Origin: Betaproteobacteria bacterium
Lineage (GTDB): Bacteria > Pseudomonadota > Gammaproteobacteria > Burkholderiales > SG8-41
Assembly: GCA_016202615.1 (NCBI GenBank)
Contig: JACQOI010000116.1
Coordinates: 1-37,223 of the forward strand
Length of the DNA: 37,223 nucleotides
Direction of reading: 5' to 3'
Part shown: positions 1 through 7,453 of the stretch, one piece after another
Layout of the letters: each line of letters starts with the position of its first letter
Numbering within the stretch: position 1 is the first letter of the stretch
The notes under the pieces: model-generated
Seen by the model: the letters and a program-made list of their open reading frames with translations, nothing else
What the model was told of the DNA's origin: nothing
Database searches by the model: none
Translations under genes and position numbers: made by a program

Positions 1-681
1 CACGTTGTGCGCGCCGATCGCCTTCAGGTCGCGCATCAACGCCAGCACGTCGCTGTAGGTCAGCGTGATGTATTCCATGTCCATTACCGGATCGGCGAAG
101 CCGCCGTGCACCAGCATGTCGCCGATGTCGTGCATGTCGATGAAGCGGTTGATGTGAGTATAGCGGTCGATACCCTGGTAGGCCGCGCGCAGCTCTTTCA
201 GCGTATCGGGACCGAAGGTACTGAACATCAACAGCCCGCCCGGAGCCAGCACGCGCCTGCACTCGGCGAATGCGCGCTGCGAGTCGTTCATCCACTGCAA
301 CGCGAGATTAGACCACACCATGCCGACCGCGGCGTCGCGCAACGGCAGTTGCTCGATGTCGCCGCATACCGGCAACACGCCGCGCCCGAGCAGGCGCTGC
401 CACCACGGCGTGCGGCCGCGTGCGCGCCGCACCATCGCCAGCGCGATGTCGAGCGCATATAACCTGGCTTGCGGGTAGCGCGCGCGGAGCGCCGCAACGA
501 CGTTGCCGGTGCCGCTGCCGGCATCGAGTATCGCCGCCGGCCGGTGCTTGATGTAATCGAGCCGCGACAGCATGCGCCGGCACACCTCGTGCTGCAGCAC
601 CGCCGCGGCGTCGTAGCCGGCGGCCGCTTTTTCGAACGAGCGCCGCAGCAGGCGCTTGTCCAACGCGAGGTCATTGCTCAC
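1..681 (-). CDS. bioC: BioC, malonyl-ACP O-methyltransferase (partial, runs off the window start)
   Basis: SAM-dependent methyltransferase that caps malonyl-ACP as its methyl ester and so primes pimelate synthesis for biotin. The reading frame is open from a GTG at 681 to base 1 (227 codons, C-terminus missing). It shows the SAM-binding glycine motif DAGSGTG at about residues 53-59, then an acidic LYALDIA strand end, GDIEQLPL and a WSNLALQWM segment typical of BioC. The GTG start overlaps the bioH stop by 11 bases, which suggests translational coupling; no ATG lies nearby in this frame before residue 37. It is the last visible gene of the bioB-bioF-bioH-bioC operon. The family call is firm; the start is less certain. 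Confidence 0.88.
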   Translation of the reverse strand, partial: MSNDLALDKRLLRRSFEKAAAGYDAAAVLQHEVCRRMLSRLDYIKHRPAAILDAGSGTGNVVAALRARYPQARLYALDIALAMVRRARGRTPWWQRLLGRGVLPVCGDIEQLPLRDAAVGMVWSNLALQWMNDSQRAFAECRRVLAPGGLLMFSTFGPDTLKELRAAYQGIDRYTHINRFIDMHDIGDMLVHGGFADPVMDMEYITLTYSDVLALMRDLKAIGAHNV

Positions 682-1438
682 CGCAAAACTCCGTAATGCG
701 CTGCGCCACGCGCTGCGGTTGCGCGACGAACGGCGCGTGCGCCGCGCCGGCAAACACCTCGAGCGTGGCGCGCGGCAACGCGCGCTGCAGGTATTGGCCC
801 GCCGCGAGCGGCGCAACGGTGTCGTGCGCGCCGTGCAGAATCAGTGCTGGTTGCGAAATCTGTGACAGTTTATCTCGCAAGTCAGTCTCTTTCAGTATCC
901 GCAGACCCGCTTCAAGCGCTGCGATATCGGGTTCGCCGCGCATGAGGACTTGCCCGCGCAGCCGGCGCAATACCGTACGCGCGTCAGCATCGCCCTGCGA
1001 CTGCAGCACGAGAAAACGCTGCAACGTGCCGCGGTAGTCACGCGTCAGACCATATGCGAAGCCGTCGAGCACGGCGGGATCGATGCCGTATTCCCAGCCC
1101 GTGCCGCGCACGAAGCGCGGCGTGGTCGCGATCAGTACCAGTCGATCAACCTGATCCGGTATGCGCCGCGCCCAATTGAGAGCCACCTGCCCGCCGAGCG
1201 ACCAGCCGCAGACAGTCACTCGCCGCGGCAACGCAGCTGCAGGCACGTCAGCCAGCGCATCCAGCGTATACGGCGCACATGCCGAGCTTGCGCCGTGGCC
1301 CGGCAAATCGACGCGATGCACCCGAAAATACCGTACCAAATGCGTTGCCATCTCGTCCCACACCGCCGCGTTCATGCCCCAGCCGTGCAGCAGCACGAGA
1401 TCGGGTCCGCCGCCGCTCACTTCCACATTCAAAGCCAT
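671..1438 (-). CDS. bioH: BioH, pimeloyl-ACP methyl ester carboxylesterase
   Basis: Alpha/beta hydrolase that removes the methyl group from pimeloyl-ACP methyl ester, ending the BioC-BioH route to pimeloyl-ACP. The 255-residue protein has an oxyanion-hole HGWG motif near residue 18, the nucleophile elbow GWSLGG with Ser about 80, and the acid and base of the triad in HGAHDT (Asp about 206) and GAAHAPF (His about 234). These positions match the E. coli enzyme closely. The frame is open further upstream, to 1510, but the ATG at 1438 is preferred because an AAGG Shine-Dalgarno lies just before it and the family begins with this segment. Its neighbours, bioF upstream and bioC downstream, support the role. 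Confidence 0.9.
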   Translation of the reverse strand: MALNVEVSGGGPDLVLLHGWGMNAAVWDEMATHLVRYFRVHRVDLPGHGASSACAPYTLDALADVPAAALPRRVTVCGWSLGGQVALNWARRIPDQVDRLVLIATTPRFVRGTGWEYGIDPAVLDGFAYGLTRDYRGTLQRFLVLQSQGDADARTVLRRLRGQVLMRGEPDIAALEAGLRILKETDLRDKLSQISQPALILHGAHDTVAPLAAGQYLQRALPRATLEVFAGAAHAPFVAQPQRVAQRITEFCGEQ

Positions 1439-1522
1439 TAAAGCCTTACCGCCAGGAATGCGTATGACGCCACTTGATATCCTATTGAGAATTACGTAAA
1501 TAGCTGACAATGGCGCGGATAC

Positions 1523-1579
1523 GTAGGGTGCGCTTGCGCACCATCCGGAACGTTGGATTGGTGCGCAAGCGCACCCTAC
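1523..1579. repeat. Perfect 21-bp inverted repeat in the bioF-bioH gap
   Basis: GTAGGGTGCGCTTGCGCACC and one more base (1523-1543) returns as its exact reverse complement at 1559-1579, with a 15-base spacer. It lies within the 218-base non-coding gap between bioF and bioH and could form a long hairpin in the operon mRNA. There is no T-tract after either arm, so it is more likely a dispersed intergenic repeat than a simple terminator. Each arm also contains its own short palindrome (TGCGCTTGCGCA). Confidence 0.85.
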
Positions 1580-1656
1580 CTTCTAACAATCCACGGGTAT
1601 CCTGTTCCGTCATTCAATTATGTAATGCTCAGTAATTCAAGGAAAATGGATGGCAT

Positions 1657-2850
1657 TCAAGATTCTTTTTCGACTACACGCAAGGCCCCGACGAGTTGCG
1701 CAACGTCCTGCTCGCTGTGCGCGGCCGACAGCGAAATGCGCAGCCGCGCGCTGCCGCGCGGCACGGTCGGCGGTCGGATCGCCGGCACCAGCACGCCGCG
1801 CGCGGCGAGCGCCGCTGAAACCCTCAATGCCTCATCGTTGGCGCCGATCCTAAGCGGCTGGATCGCGGTGTCGGACGGCATCAGCCGCCAGCGCAGACCG
1901 GCCATACCCTGCTTGAGCTGATGGATCAGCCGCGTGAGCCGCTCGCGCCGCCAGCTCTCGGCCGCGATGATCTCGAGGCTCGCGAGCAACGCATTCGCGA
2001 GCAGCGGCGGCATCGCCGTGGTGTAGATATAAGGCCGCGCGCGCTGCACCAGGATTTCGATCAGGTCGTTTTCTCCCGCGACAAACGCACCGAACACGCC
2101 GGCCGCCTTGCCGAGCGTGGCCATGTAGACGATGCGCCCGGACGCAACGCCGAAATGCTGCAGCACGCCGCCGCCGGTCGCGCCCAGCACGCCGAAGCCG
2201 TGCGCGTCGTCGAGCACGAGCCATGCATCGTAGCGCTCGCACAACCGCAGGAGATCAGGCACCGGCGCGATATCACCGTCCATGCTGAACACGGCGTCGG
2301 TCACCACCAGCCTGCGGCGAACCTTGCTCGCTGCGAGCAGCTTTTCGAGTGCGGCGAGATCGCGGTGCGGGTAGCGCTTGAAATCGGCGCGCGACAACAG
2401 CACCGCGTCGTTGAGCGACGCGTGATTGAGCTTGTCGGCGAACACCGCATCGCCGCGCGCGGCGAGCGCGGTCACGATGCCGAGGTTCGCCATGTAGCCG
2501 GTCGAGAACAGCAGCGCACGCGGCAGGTTCACGAATCGCGCGAGCGCCGCCTCGAGCGCGTGGTGCGCCGTGGCGTGGCCGAGGATCAGGTGCGAAGCGC
2601 CCGCGCCAACACCGTAACGTTCCGCGCCCTCGCGTGCCGCCGCCGCGAGCCGCGGATCCGCGGCGAGTCCCAGGTAGTCATTGCTGCAAAACGCCACGAC
2701 TTCGCGGCCATCGACCACGACGTGCGCGCCCTGCGGGCTTTCAAGGATGTGACGGCGACGGCGCAGACCACGCTCATCGAGCGCGGCGAGTTCGGCGTGC
2801 AGCTCTGCGGCGAATGTTGAATGTTGAATGTTGAATGTTGAGTTTTTCAC
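1657..2850 (-). CDS. bioF: BioF, 8-amino-7-oxononanoate synthase
   Basis: PLP enzyme that condenses pimeloyl-ACP with L-alanine to give 8-amino-7-oxononanoate. It has the alpha-oxoamine synthase hallmarks: CSNDYLGL near the N-terminus, the cofactor-binding [10 protein letters not shown] segment, and the PLP lysine in TLGKAAG at about residue 250. Its 397 residues are slightly longer than the E. coli protein (384). The GTG start at 2850 overlaps the stop of the S23-type gene by 4 bases (GTGA). The first codons, about residues 3-13, are translated from four 7-bp repeats of the neighbouring element arm; family-like sequence begins only at [11 protein letters not shown]. No other conventional start was found near that point, so the repeat appears to have supplied or displaced the original start. 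Confidence 0.9.
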   Translation of the reverse strand: MKNSTFNIQHSTFAAELHAELAALDERGLRRRRHILESPQGAHVVVDGREVVAFCSNDYLGLAADPRLAAAAREGAERYGVGAGASHLILGHATAHHALEAALARFVNLPRALLFSTGYMANLGIVTALAARGDAVFADKLNHASLNDAVLLSRADFKRYPHRDLAALEKLLAASKVRRRLVVTDAVFSMDGDIAPVPDLLRLCERYDAWLVLDDAHGFGVLGATGGGVLQHFGVASGRIVYMATLGKAAGVFGAFVAGENDLIEILVQRARPYIYTTAMPPLLANALLASLEIIAAESWRRERLTRLIHQLKQGMAGLRWRLMPSDTAIQPLRIGANDEALRVSAALAARGVLVPAIRPPTVPRGSARLRISLSAAHSEQDVAQLVGALRVVEKES

Positions 2851-3235
2851 TGCGTACGGCTGGCTGTTTTAACGATCGCAGTGAGAATCCGAATTAACTC
2901 CTCGACATCTTCAAGCTCTTCGTCAGTGTCTACTTCGGCAATCCCGGATTCCTTAAGCAGCCGAAGCCAGTATCTGGCTTCCCGCGCCTCTTTCGAAGCG
3001 ATGGATATTTTGGCGATGAAATCCCTTCTGCTTTGACCTGCCTGAGCTTCCTCTACCTGTGCACCCACGCTTGTTCCCGCTCTCAAGAGCTGGTTGGAGA
3101 TGACGAATTCCCGTTGCTGCTGGAGCTTTCTTGATAGCTTGATGATGCGAAGGGCAAAATTGAAACTCTTGATTAGGACCGCGTTGGTTCGCATTGCAGA
3201 CTCAATTCAACACTTAGCATTCAACACTCAAAATT
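2812..3235. mobile_element. S23-bearing element with 7-bp-period inverted arms (bioB/bioF junction)
   Basis: One arm is four perfect copies of GAATGTT (2812-2839). The opposite arm (3205-3235) is ATTCAAC, ACTTAGC, ATTCAAC, ACTCAAA, ATTC, the same word in inverted orientation with the same 7-bp period. Between them lies only the four-helix-bundle gene. The bioB stop codon sits inside one arm and the other arm is translated as the start of bioF, so the element fills the whole junction. The structure is seen directly; calling it a mobile element is an inference from the matching layout at 21215-21665. Confidence 0.6.
2847..3194 (-). CDS. S23/IVP-type four-helix-bundle protein (copy 1)
   Basis: A 115-residue all-helical protein of the family named after ORFs in 23S rRNA intervening sequences, related to the Avd accessory protein of diversity-generating retroelements. 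Recognisable features are an N-terminal amphipathic helix ([15 protein letters not shown]), then [20 protein letters not shown], a [23 protein letters not shown] helix and an acidic C-terminal helix. It has no role in biotin synthesis, yet lies inside the operon between bioB and bioF in the same direction, with its stop overlapping the bioF start. Both sides carry 7-bp-period repeat arms. It belongs to a different subfamily from the copy at 21230-21589. The biochemical function of the family is not established; nucleic-acid binding is inferred from Avd. Confidence 0.82.
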   Translation of the reverse strand: MRTNAVLIKSFNFALRIIKLSRKLQQQREFVISNQLLRAGTSVGAQVEEAQAGQSRRDFIAKISIASKEAREARYWLRLLKESGIAEVDTDEELEDVEELIRILTAIVKTASRTQ

Positions 3236-4235
3236 CGCGCTGTTCGCGCGGCATCGGCCGCAGGCCGAGCTTTTTGAACAGCGCGCGGTCGCGCTGGACC
3301 TCGGGATTGCCCGTAGTGAGCAGCTTGTCGCCGTAGAAAATGGAGTTGGCGCCGGCGAAGAAACACAGCGCCTGGATGCCCTCGGGCATTTCCTGGCGGC
3401 CGGCGGACAGCCGCACCATCGCTTTCGGCATGGTGATGCGGGCGCACGCGATGGTGCGCACGAATTCGAACAGGTCGAGTTGCGCGGCGCCGTGCAGCGG
3501 CGTGCCCTCGACCTGCACCAGGTTATTGATCGGCACACTCTCGGGATAAGGATCGAGATTGGCGAGCTGCGCGATGAGTGCTGCGCGCGTGCGGCGCGTC
3601 TCGCCCATGCCGACGATACCGCCGCAGCAAACGTGGATGCCGGCGTCGCGCACCTTGGCGAGCGTGCCGAGGCGGTCCTCCTGGGTGTGCGTTGAAATGA
3701 TCTCGCCATAGAATTCGGGCGCGGTATCGAGGTTGTGATTGTAGTAATCGAGGCCGGCCGCCTTCAGCCGCTCGGCCTGGCCCGGCTTCAGCATGCCGAG
3801 CGTGGCACAGGTTTCAAGCCCGAGCGCGCGCACCGCTTTCACCATCTCGATCACGCGCTCGAGATCGCGCTCTTTCGGGCCGCGCCACGCGGCACCCATG
3901 CAAAAGCGCGTTGCGCCCTGGTCTTTGGCAGCGCGCGCCGCCGCTACCACGGCATCGACGGCGAGCATGTCCTCGTTATCAACATTGGTGTGGTGGCGCA
4001 CCGCCTGCGGACAGTAGCCGCAATCCTCGGGACAACCGCCGGTCTTGATCGATAACAATGTCGATAACTGAACTGCATTGGGATCGAAATGCTCGCGATG
4101 CACGCTGTGCGCGCGGTGAATCAGGTCGTTGAATGGCAGCTCGAGCAATGCCGTGACCTGATCGACGCTCCAGCGCGCGCGGCGCGTGATGTCGGCGGCG
4201 GATGCGACTGCTGCGTTGTCAGTAATGGAGTCCAT
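3228..4235 (-). CDS. bioB: BioB, biotin synthase
   Basis: Radical-SAM enzyme that inserts sulfur into dethiobiotin to form biotin. The CxxxCxxC cluster motif is at Cys68, Cys72 and Cys75 ([10 protein letters not shown]). It is followed by family signatures [17 protein letters not shown] and a C-terminal [21 protein letters not shown], which carries ligands for the auxiliary iron-sulfur cluster. The length of 335 residues is normal. It is the first gene of the operon, with a good promoter at 4290-4318. Its TGA stop lies within the repeat arm flanking the S23-type gene, so the last bases of the gene border directly on the element. Confidence 0.96.
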   Translation of the reverse strand: MDSITDNAAVASAADITRRARWSVDQVTALLELPFNDLIHRAHSVHREHFDPNAVQLSTLLSIKTGGCPEDCGYCPQAVRHHTNVDNEDMLAVDAVVAAARAAKDQGATRFCMGAAWRGPKERDLERVIEMVKAVRALGLETCATLGMLKPGQAERLKAAGLDYYNHNLDTAPEFYGEIISTHTQEDRLGTLAKVRDAGIHVCCGGIVGMGETRRTRAALIAQLANLDPYPESVPINNLVQVEGTPLHGAAQLDLFEFVRTIACARITMPKAMVRLSAGRQEMPEGIQALCFFAGANSIFYGDKLLTTGNPEVQRDRALFKKLGLRPMPREQREF

Positions 4236-4289
4236 GGTAATAAGCCTGCGGGTAAATGTGAAAAACTGCCGTTAGATCATGAGTTTGGT

Positions 4290-4318
4290 ATCATCAGCGA
4301 TCGTCTGCCGGTTGTCAA
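4290..4318 (-). promoter_or_regulatory. Predicted sigma-70 promoter of the bioB operon
   Basis: On the minus strand a perfect -35 TTGACA (4313-4318) is followed after 17 bases by GATGAT (4290-4295), four of six matches to the -10 consensus. Transcription would start near 4283, leaving a leader of about 48 bases before bioB. I looked for a BirA operator or a BioR-type palindrome here and saw no convincing match, so regulation by biotin is not visible. Confidence 0.5.
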
Positions 4319-4365
4319 ATTGGCGCACTTTGTTTTTGAACAGTTGCGCAACAATTACGCAGACC

Positions 4366-5019
4366 ATGCTGCCACAGCAGTGTTTGTTGTGCGCCGCACC
4401 GGCGGTGTCGCAGCCGTTGTGCGCCGACTGCTACGCGCGTCTACCGTGGCTCACAACGGCGCGTTGTCCGCAGTGCGCGCTGCCGACCCACGACGGGCGT
4501 GTGTGTGGCGCGTGCCTCGCCCATCAACCGCGCTTCGACGGCGTAAGCGCGGCGTTTGCCTATGCCTGGCCGCTTGCGCCGCTGATCCACCATTACAAAT
4601 ACGCGGGCAACCTGGCGCTCGCGTGGTTGCTGGCGCACGCGCTTGCCGCGCAAGTCAATGGCGCCGTCGATCTCATTATTCCGATGCCGCTCGCGCCCCA
4701 GCGGCTGCGCAGCCGCGGATTCAACCAGGCGCTCGAAATCGCGCGCGTGGTCAGCCGGCTGACCGCAATCCCGCTCGCGGCAACGGCGTGCCGGCGGGTA
4801 CGCGACAGCACGCCGCAGGCACTGTTGCCGTGGAACGAGCGGGCAAAGAATATCCGCGGCGCTTTCGTGTGCGACGCCGACCTGCGCGGGATGCGTGTTG
4901 CGGTCATCGACGACGTAATGACGACCGGTGCCACGCTCAATGAGATCGCACGTAACCTGCGCAAGGCGGGTGCGGTCGAGATTCAGGGCTGGATGGTGGC
5001 GAGGACGCTGCCGCGTTAA
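4366..5019 (+). CDS. comF: ComF family phosphoribosyltransferase-like protein
   Basis: A 217-residue protein with the two parts of the ComF family. First comes an N-terminal zinc-binding domain with Cys pairs (CLLC, CADC, CPQC, CGAC) in about the first 65 residues. Then follows a type I phosphoribosyltransferase domain with the PRPP-binding loop VAVIDDVMTTGATL near residue 185 and the RGFNQ motif near residue 125. ComF proteins act in DNA uptake and recombination in naturally competent bacteria; the enzymatic activity is uncertain. The frame is open from 4279, but the ATG at 4366 places the first zinc pair at the N-terminus as in homologues. It diverges from bioB, a neighbourhood common in Proteobacteria. 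Confidence 0.88.
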   Translation: MLPQQCLLCAAPAVSQPLCADCYARLPWLTTARCPQCALPTHDGRVCGACLAHQPRFDGVSAAFAYAWPLAPLIHHYKYAGNLALAWLLAHALAAQVNGAVDLIIPMPLAPQRLRSRGFNQALEIARVVSRLTAIPLAATACRRVRDSTPQALLPWNERAKNIRGAFVCDADLRGMRVAVIDDVMTTGATLNEIARNLRKAGAVEIQGWMVARTLPR

Positions 5020-5021
5020 GC

Positions 5022-5121
5022 GGTCAGCAATCAGCAATCAGCATTCAGCAGAGATTAGGGGCGGCTACGCCGCCGGTTTAAGCTGACGGCTGACCGCTGA
5101 TAGCTGAACGCTTACCGCTGC
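5022..5121. repeat. Empty 7-bp-period inverted element, TCAGC type, between comF and mshN
   Basis: Left arm words GGTCAGC, AATCAGC, AATCAGC and ATTCAGC run from 5022 to 5049. The right arm GCTGACG, GCTGACC, GCTGATA, GCTGAAC, GCTTACC runs from 5082 to 5116. The core contains GGCGGCTACGCCGCC (5060-5074), a near-perfect palindrome that could act as a hairpin between these two convergent genes. It begins 2 bases after the comF stop and ends next to the mshN stop. The same core and arm words recur at 32131-32230. Confidence 0.8.
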
Positions 5122-5122
5122 T

Positions 5123-6445
5123 CTACTGCAACTGCTTCAACCGCTGATCGACGAATGCCTGCAGCTCGGGGTTGAGCGTGTTGGTCGCCTTGGCGCGGCG
5201 GAATGCGTCCTGTGCATCGCTGTTGCGACTCATGGCCTGCAGCGAAATACCCAGCCCCATCCACCACACGCCTGAACCCGGCGCCAATCGCAACGCCGCC
5301 TGGTAGTGGTCGACCGCCTCCGGGTGGCGCGACTGGCGTTGCAGCAGCGCGGCGAGGCGCGCGAGATAGTCGGGACTGCCTTGTGCCGCCGGCGCGGTTT
5401 TTTGCAGCGTTTCGATCGCGCTCTCGGCATCCCCGCGCTCGAATTGCAGACTCGCCAACACCATCGCAAGTGCTGGTTGATTCGGGTTGAGTCTGAGGCC
5501 CTCCTGCAGCACCTGTTCCGCTTCGGCGTTCTTCTTCGCATCCAGCAACACGCCGAACAATCCCTGGCGCGCGCCGGTGTGCGCCGGATAGTGCTGAAGC
5601 GCAAGCCTGAATCCTTCCTGTGCTTCCGCGAGCCGGCCTTGACCAAGCAGGTTCGCCGCATTGCGGTATTCGTTTTCCGCGAGCTGCTGCGGGGTCAGCT
5701 CCTGCGAACGCTTGTCGATTTGCGGACTCGCAAGTGCCGTCTGCACCTTGTCTTCGGGAACGCCGTCGAGCGGCTTGGCGGCGGGCGCGGCCGATTTCGC
5801 GCTCGCGGTTGCAGCGGTCGCGGCAGCAGCCGCAAGCGGTGCGGGTGGCGTCAATTTCGTCTTCTCGACGACTGTCGGCGCAGTTTTTACGGGTTCTGCT
5901 TTAGGCGCAGCTGCCGATTTGAGCGGCGCTGCAGGTTCAGCAGCGATAACCGCCGCAGTAGCCACCGGTGGTTTGGCCGGCGGCTCCGTTTTCGCAACCG
6001 CTTGCGCAGCAAACCGCGTTTTCGGCGCTTTATCGGCCGCCGTCGCCGGCTTTGGCTGCAGCGCCGGTACTTTCTTAGCCAGCGCGGCTTTCGGCCCGGA
6101 GCTGGGTTGCGCGGCAGGTTGCTCGATATCCGTCGCCGGCACTTTCTCCAGATCGAGCGCGAGGCGTGACGCTGGACCCGCCGGCGGCAACATGTCCGCT
6201 GGTGCCGACGCGGACGGCGCAACTTGCGCCACCGGCGCCGGCGGCACAGGCGCGTGCTGATTATTGAATTGCCATGCGAGAACCGCGATCAACGCCACCG
6301 CGGCAGCGATGCCGAGCAGCCACCACGACGCGTGGGATTTCTCCGTGCGCGGCAGCACGCGCACCTGGTCGGGCAGCGCGCCGCGCTCGGCGCTTGACGC
6401 GCGGCGTTTCTCGAGATCCTGCAGCATCTGGTTGATAAGGCTCAT
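5123..6445 (-). CDS. mshN: MshN, TPR protein of MSHA pilus biogenesis
   Basis: A 440-residue inner-membrane protein. The N-terminus MSLINQMLQDLEKRR is the MshN signature, followed by one membrane segment (about 41-60). Next comes a long Ala/Pro/Lys-rich periplasmic linker (about 65-240) and a C-terminal TPR domain (about 250-440) with repeated helix pairs such as NAANLLGQGRLAEAQEGFRL and ALRLAPGSGVWWMGLGISL. TPR proteins of this kind help assemble the outer-membrane secretin. It is the last gene of the mshI-N block, 19 bases after mshM. The biased linker is low-complexity and evolves quickly in this family. Confidence 0.88.
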   Translation of the reverse strand: MSLINQMLQDLEKRRASSAERGALPDQVRVLPRTEKSHASWWLLGIAAAVALIAVLAWQFNNQHAPVPPAPVAQVAPSASAPADMLPPAGPASRLALDLEKVPATDIEQPAAQPSSGPKAALAKKVPALQPKPATAADKAPKTRFAAQAVAKTEPPAKPPVATAAVIAAEPAAPLKSAAAPKAEPVKTAPTVVEKTKLTPPAPLAAAAATAATASAKSAAPAAKPLDGVPEDKVQTALASPQIDKRSQELTPQQLAENEYRNAANLLGQGRLAEAQEGFRLALQHYPAHTGARQGLFGVLLDAKKNAEAEQVLQEGLRLNPNQPALAMVLASLQFERGDAESAIETLQKTAPAAQGSPDYLARLAALLQRQSRHPEAVDHYQAALRLAPGSGVWWMGLGISLQAMSRNSDAQDAFRRAKATNTLNPELQAFVDQRLKQLQ

Positions 6446-6464
6446 ACCCGGGTCCCGGCCGCGG

Positions 6465-7352
6465 TTACTTCAACATCATCCAACCGATGCCGCCGGCGGA
6501 GGCCAGCAGCATTGCAAAGCCGAACCACCACCAGCTTTTCTGTTTCGCTGCCGGTGTGTCGCTCGCGGCAGCACGCACCTGGTGCGGCGCCACTTGCGGC
6601 ACGCCCTCGCCGTAAGCGAGCAGCATCGCCTTGTGCGCCACCACGTTCACCAGCCGCGGAATGCCGCCGCTCGACCGGTGCAGTGCACGCACCGCCGCCT
6701 TGGTAAACAGTCGGTTGCCGCGATAGCCGGCGACGCGCAGCCGGTGCGCGAGGTAATAGTCGAGCTCGTCCCGCCCGAGCTCGCCGAGTCGGTACTGGAA
6801 GGTGATGCGCTGGCGCAATTGGCGCACCGACTCCTGCGCGAGCTTGTCGTCGAGTTCGGGCTGGCCGAACAGCACCACCTGCAGCAGCTTTCGTTTCTCG
6901 GTCTCGAGATTGGTCAACAGGCGCAATGCCTCCAGGCTTTCGATCGGCATCGCCTGCGCTTCATCGAGGCACAGCACCACCGACTTGCCCTGGCCCGCGA
7001 AACTGAGCAGCGCCTGCGTCAGGCCCTTGATCAAATGGTGCTGGTCGTCTTCCTTGGCGAGATGCACGTTGAGTTCTTCGGCGAGCGCCAGCAGCAGCGT
7101 GCGTGGTTCGAGATACGGGTTCGGGATGTAAGCGGACGCATACGATTCGTCGAGCATCGCCAGGAATCTGCGGCACAGCAGGGTCTTGCCGGTGCCAACC
7201 TCGCCCGTAATCTTGATGAACCCCTCGCCATTCTTGACCGCGACCAGCAGCGTGTTGAGCGCTTCCTGATGACTCGCACAGGCATAAGCGAAACTGGTGT
7301 CCGGGGTGATACCGAACGGCAGTTCCTGCAATCCGAAATGGGATTGATACAT
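6465..7352 (-). CDS. mshM: MshM, ExeA-like AAA ATPase of the MSHA system
   Basis: A 295-residue ATPase similar to ExeA/GspA. It has Walker A GEVGTGKT (50-57), Walker B VVLCLDEAQ (125-133), a sensor-like FGQPELDDKL and the GGIPRLVNVVAHKAML segment typical of this family. A C-terminal hydrophobic segment (about 274-293) could anchor it in the inner membrane. It probably helps place or assemble the secretin through the cell wall. The ATG at 7352 directly follows a repeat arm (7353-7381), and no Shine-Dalgarno sequence is visible. Translation may therefore be weak or depend on the upstream mshL. Confidence 0.9.
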   Translation of the reverse strand: MYQSHFGLQELPFGITPDTSFAYACASHQEALNTLLVAVKNGEGFIKITGEVGTGKTLLCRRFLAMLDESYASAYIPNPYLEPRTLLLALAEELNVHLAKEDDQHHLIKGLTQALLSFAGQGKSVVLCLDEAQAMPIESLEALRLLTNLETEKRKLLQVVLFGQPELDDKLAQESVRQLRQRITFQYRLGELGRDELDYYLAHRLRVAGYRGNRLFTKAAVRALHRSSGGIPRLVNVVAHKAMLLAYGEGVPQVAPHQVRAAASDTPAAKQKSWWWFGFAMLLASAGGIGWMMLK

Positions 7353-7453
7353 TTTTAGTTTCGAGTTTCGAGTTTTAGGTTGAAAACCCTGGTCCGCAAT
7401 GAAGCTGCGTTGCGCTAACTCGCAACTTGCAACTCAAAACTTGAAGCTTCCGG
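7353..7453. repeat. Empty 7-bp-period inverted element, GTTTCGA type, filling the mshL-mshM gap
   Basis: Words GTTTCGA, GTTTCGA, GTTTTAG (7358-7378) form one arm, and AACTCGC, AACTTGC, AACTCAA, AACTTGA, AGCTTCC (7417-7451) the other. The element takes up the complete 101-base gap: the mshL stop is 2 bases from one arm and the mshM ATG is 5 bases from the other. The same word family occurs inside mshK (9694-9778) and inside the minor pilin gene (19871-19984). Confidence 0.8.

Noticed and set aside
1921-2820. A 299-codon open frame on plus, opposite bioF
   Set aside because: Same reason: shadow of a conserved gene with no family signature or ribosome-binding site.
4236-4365. A BirA or BioR operator before bioB
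   Set aside because: No TTGTAAACC/GGTTTACAA-like or TTATAGATAA-like palindrome could be found; only a promoter is reported.
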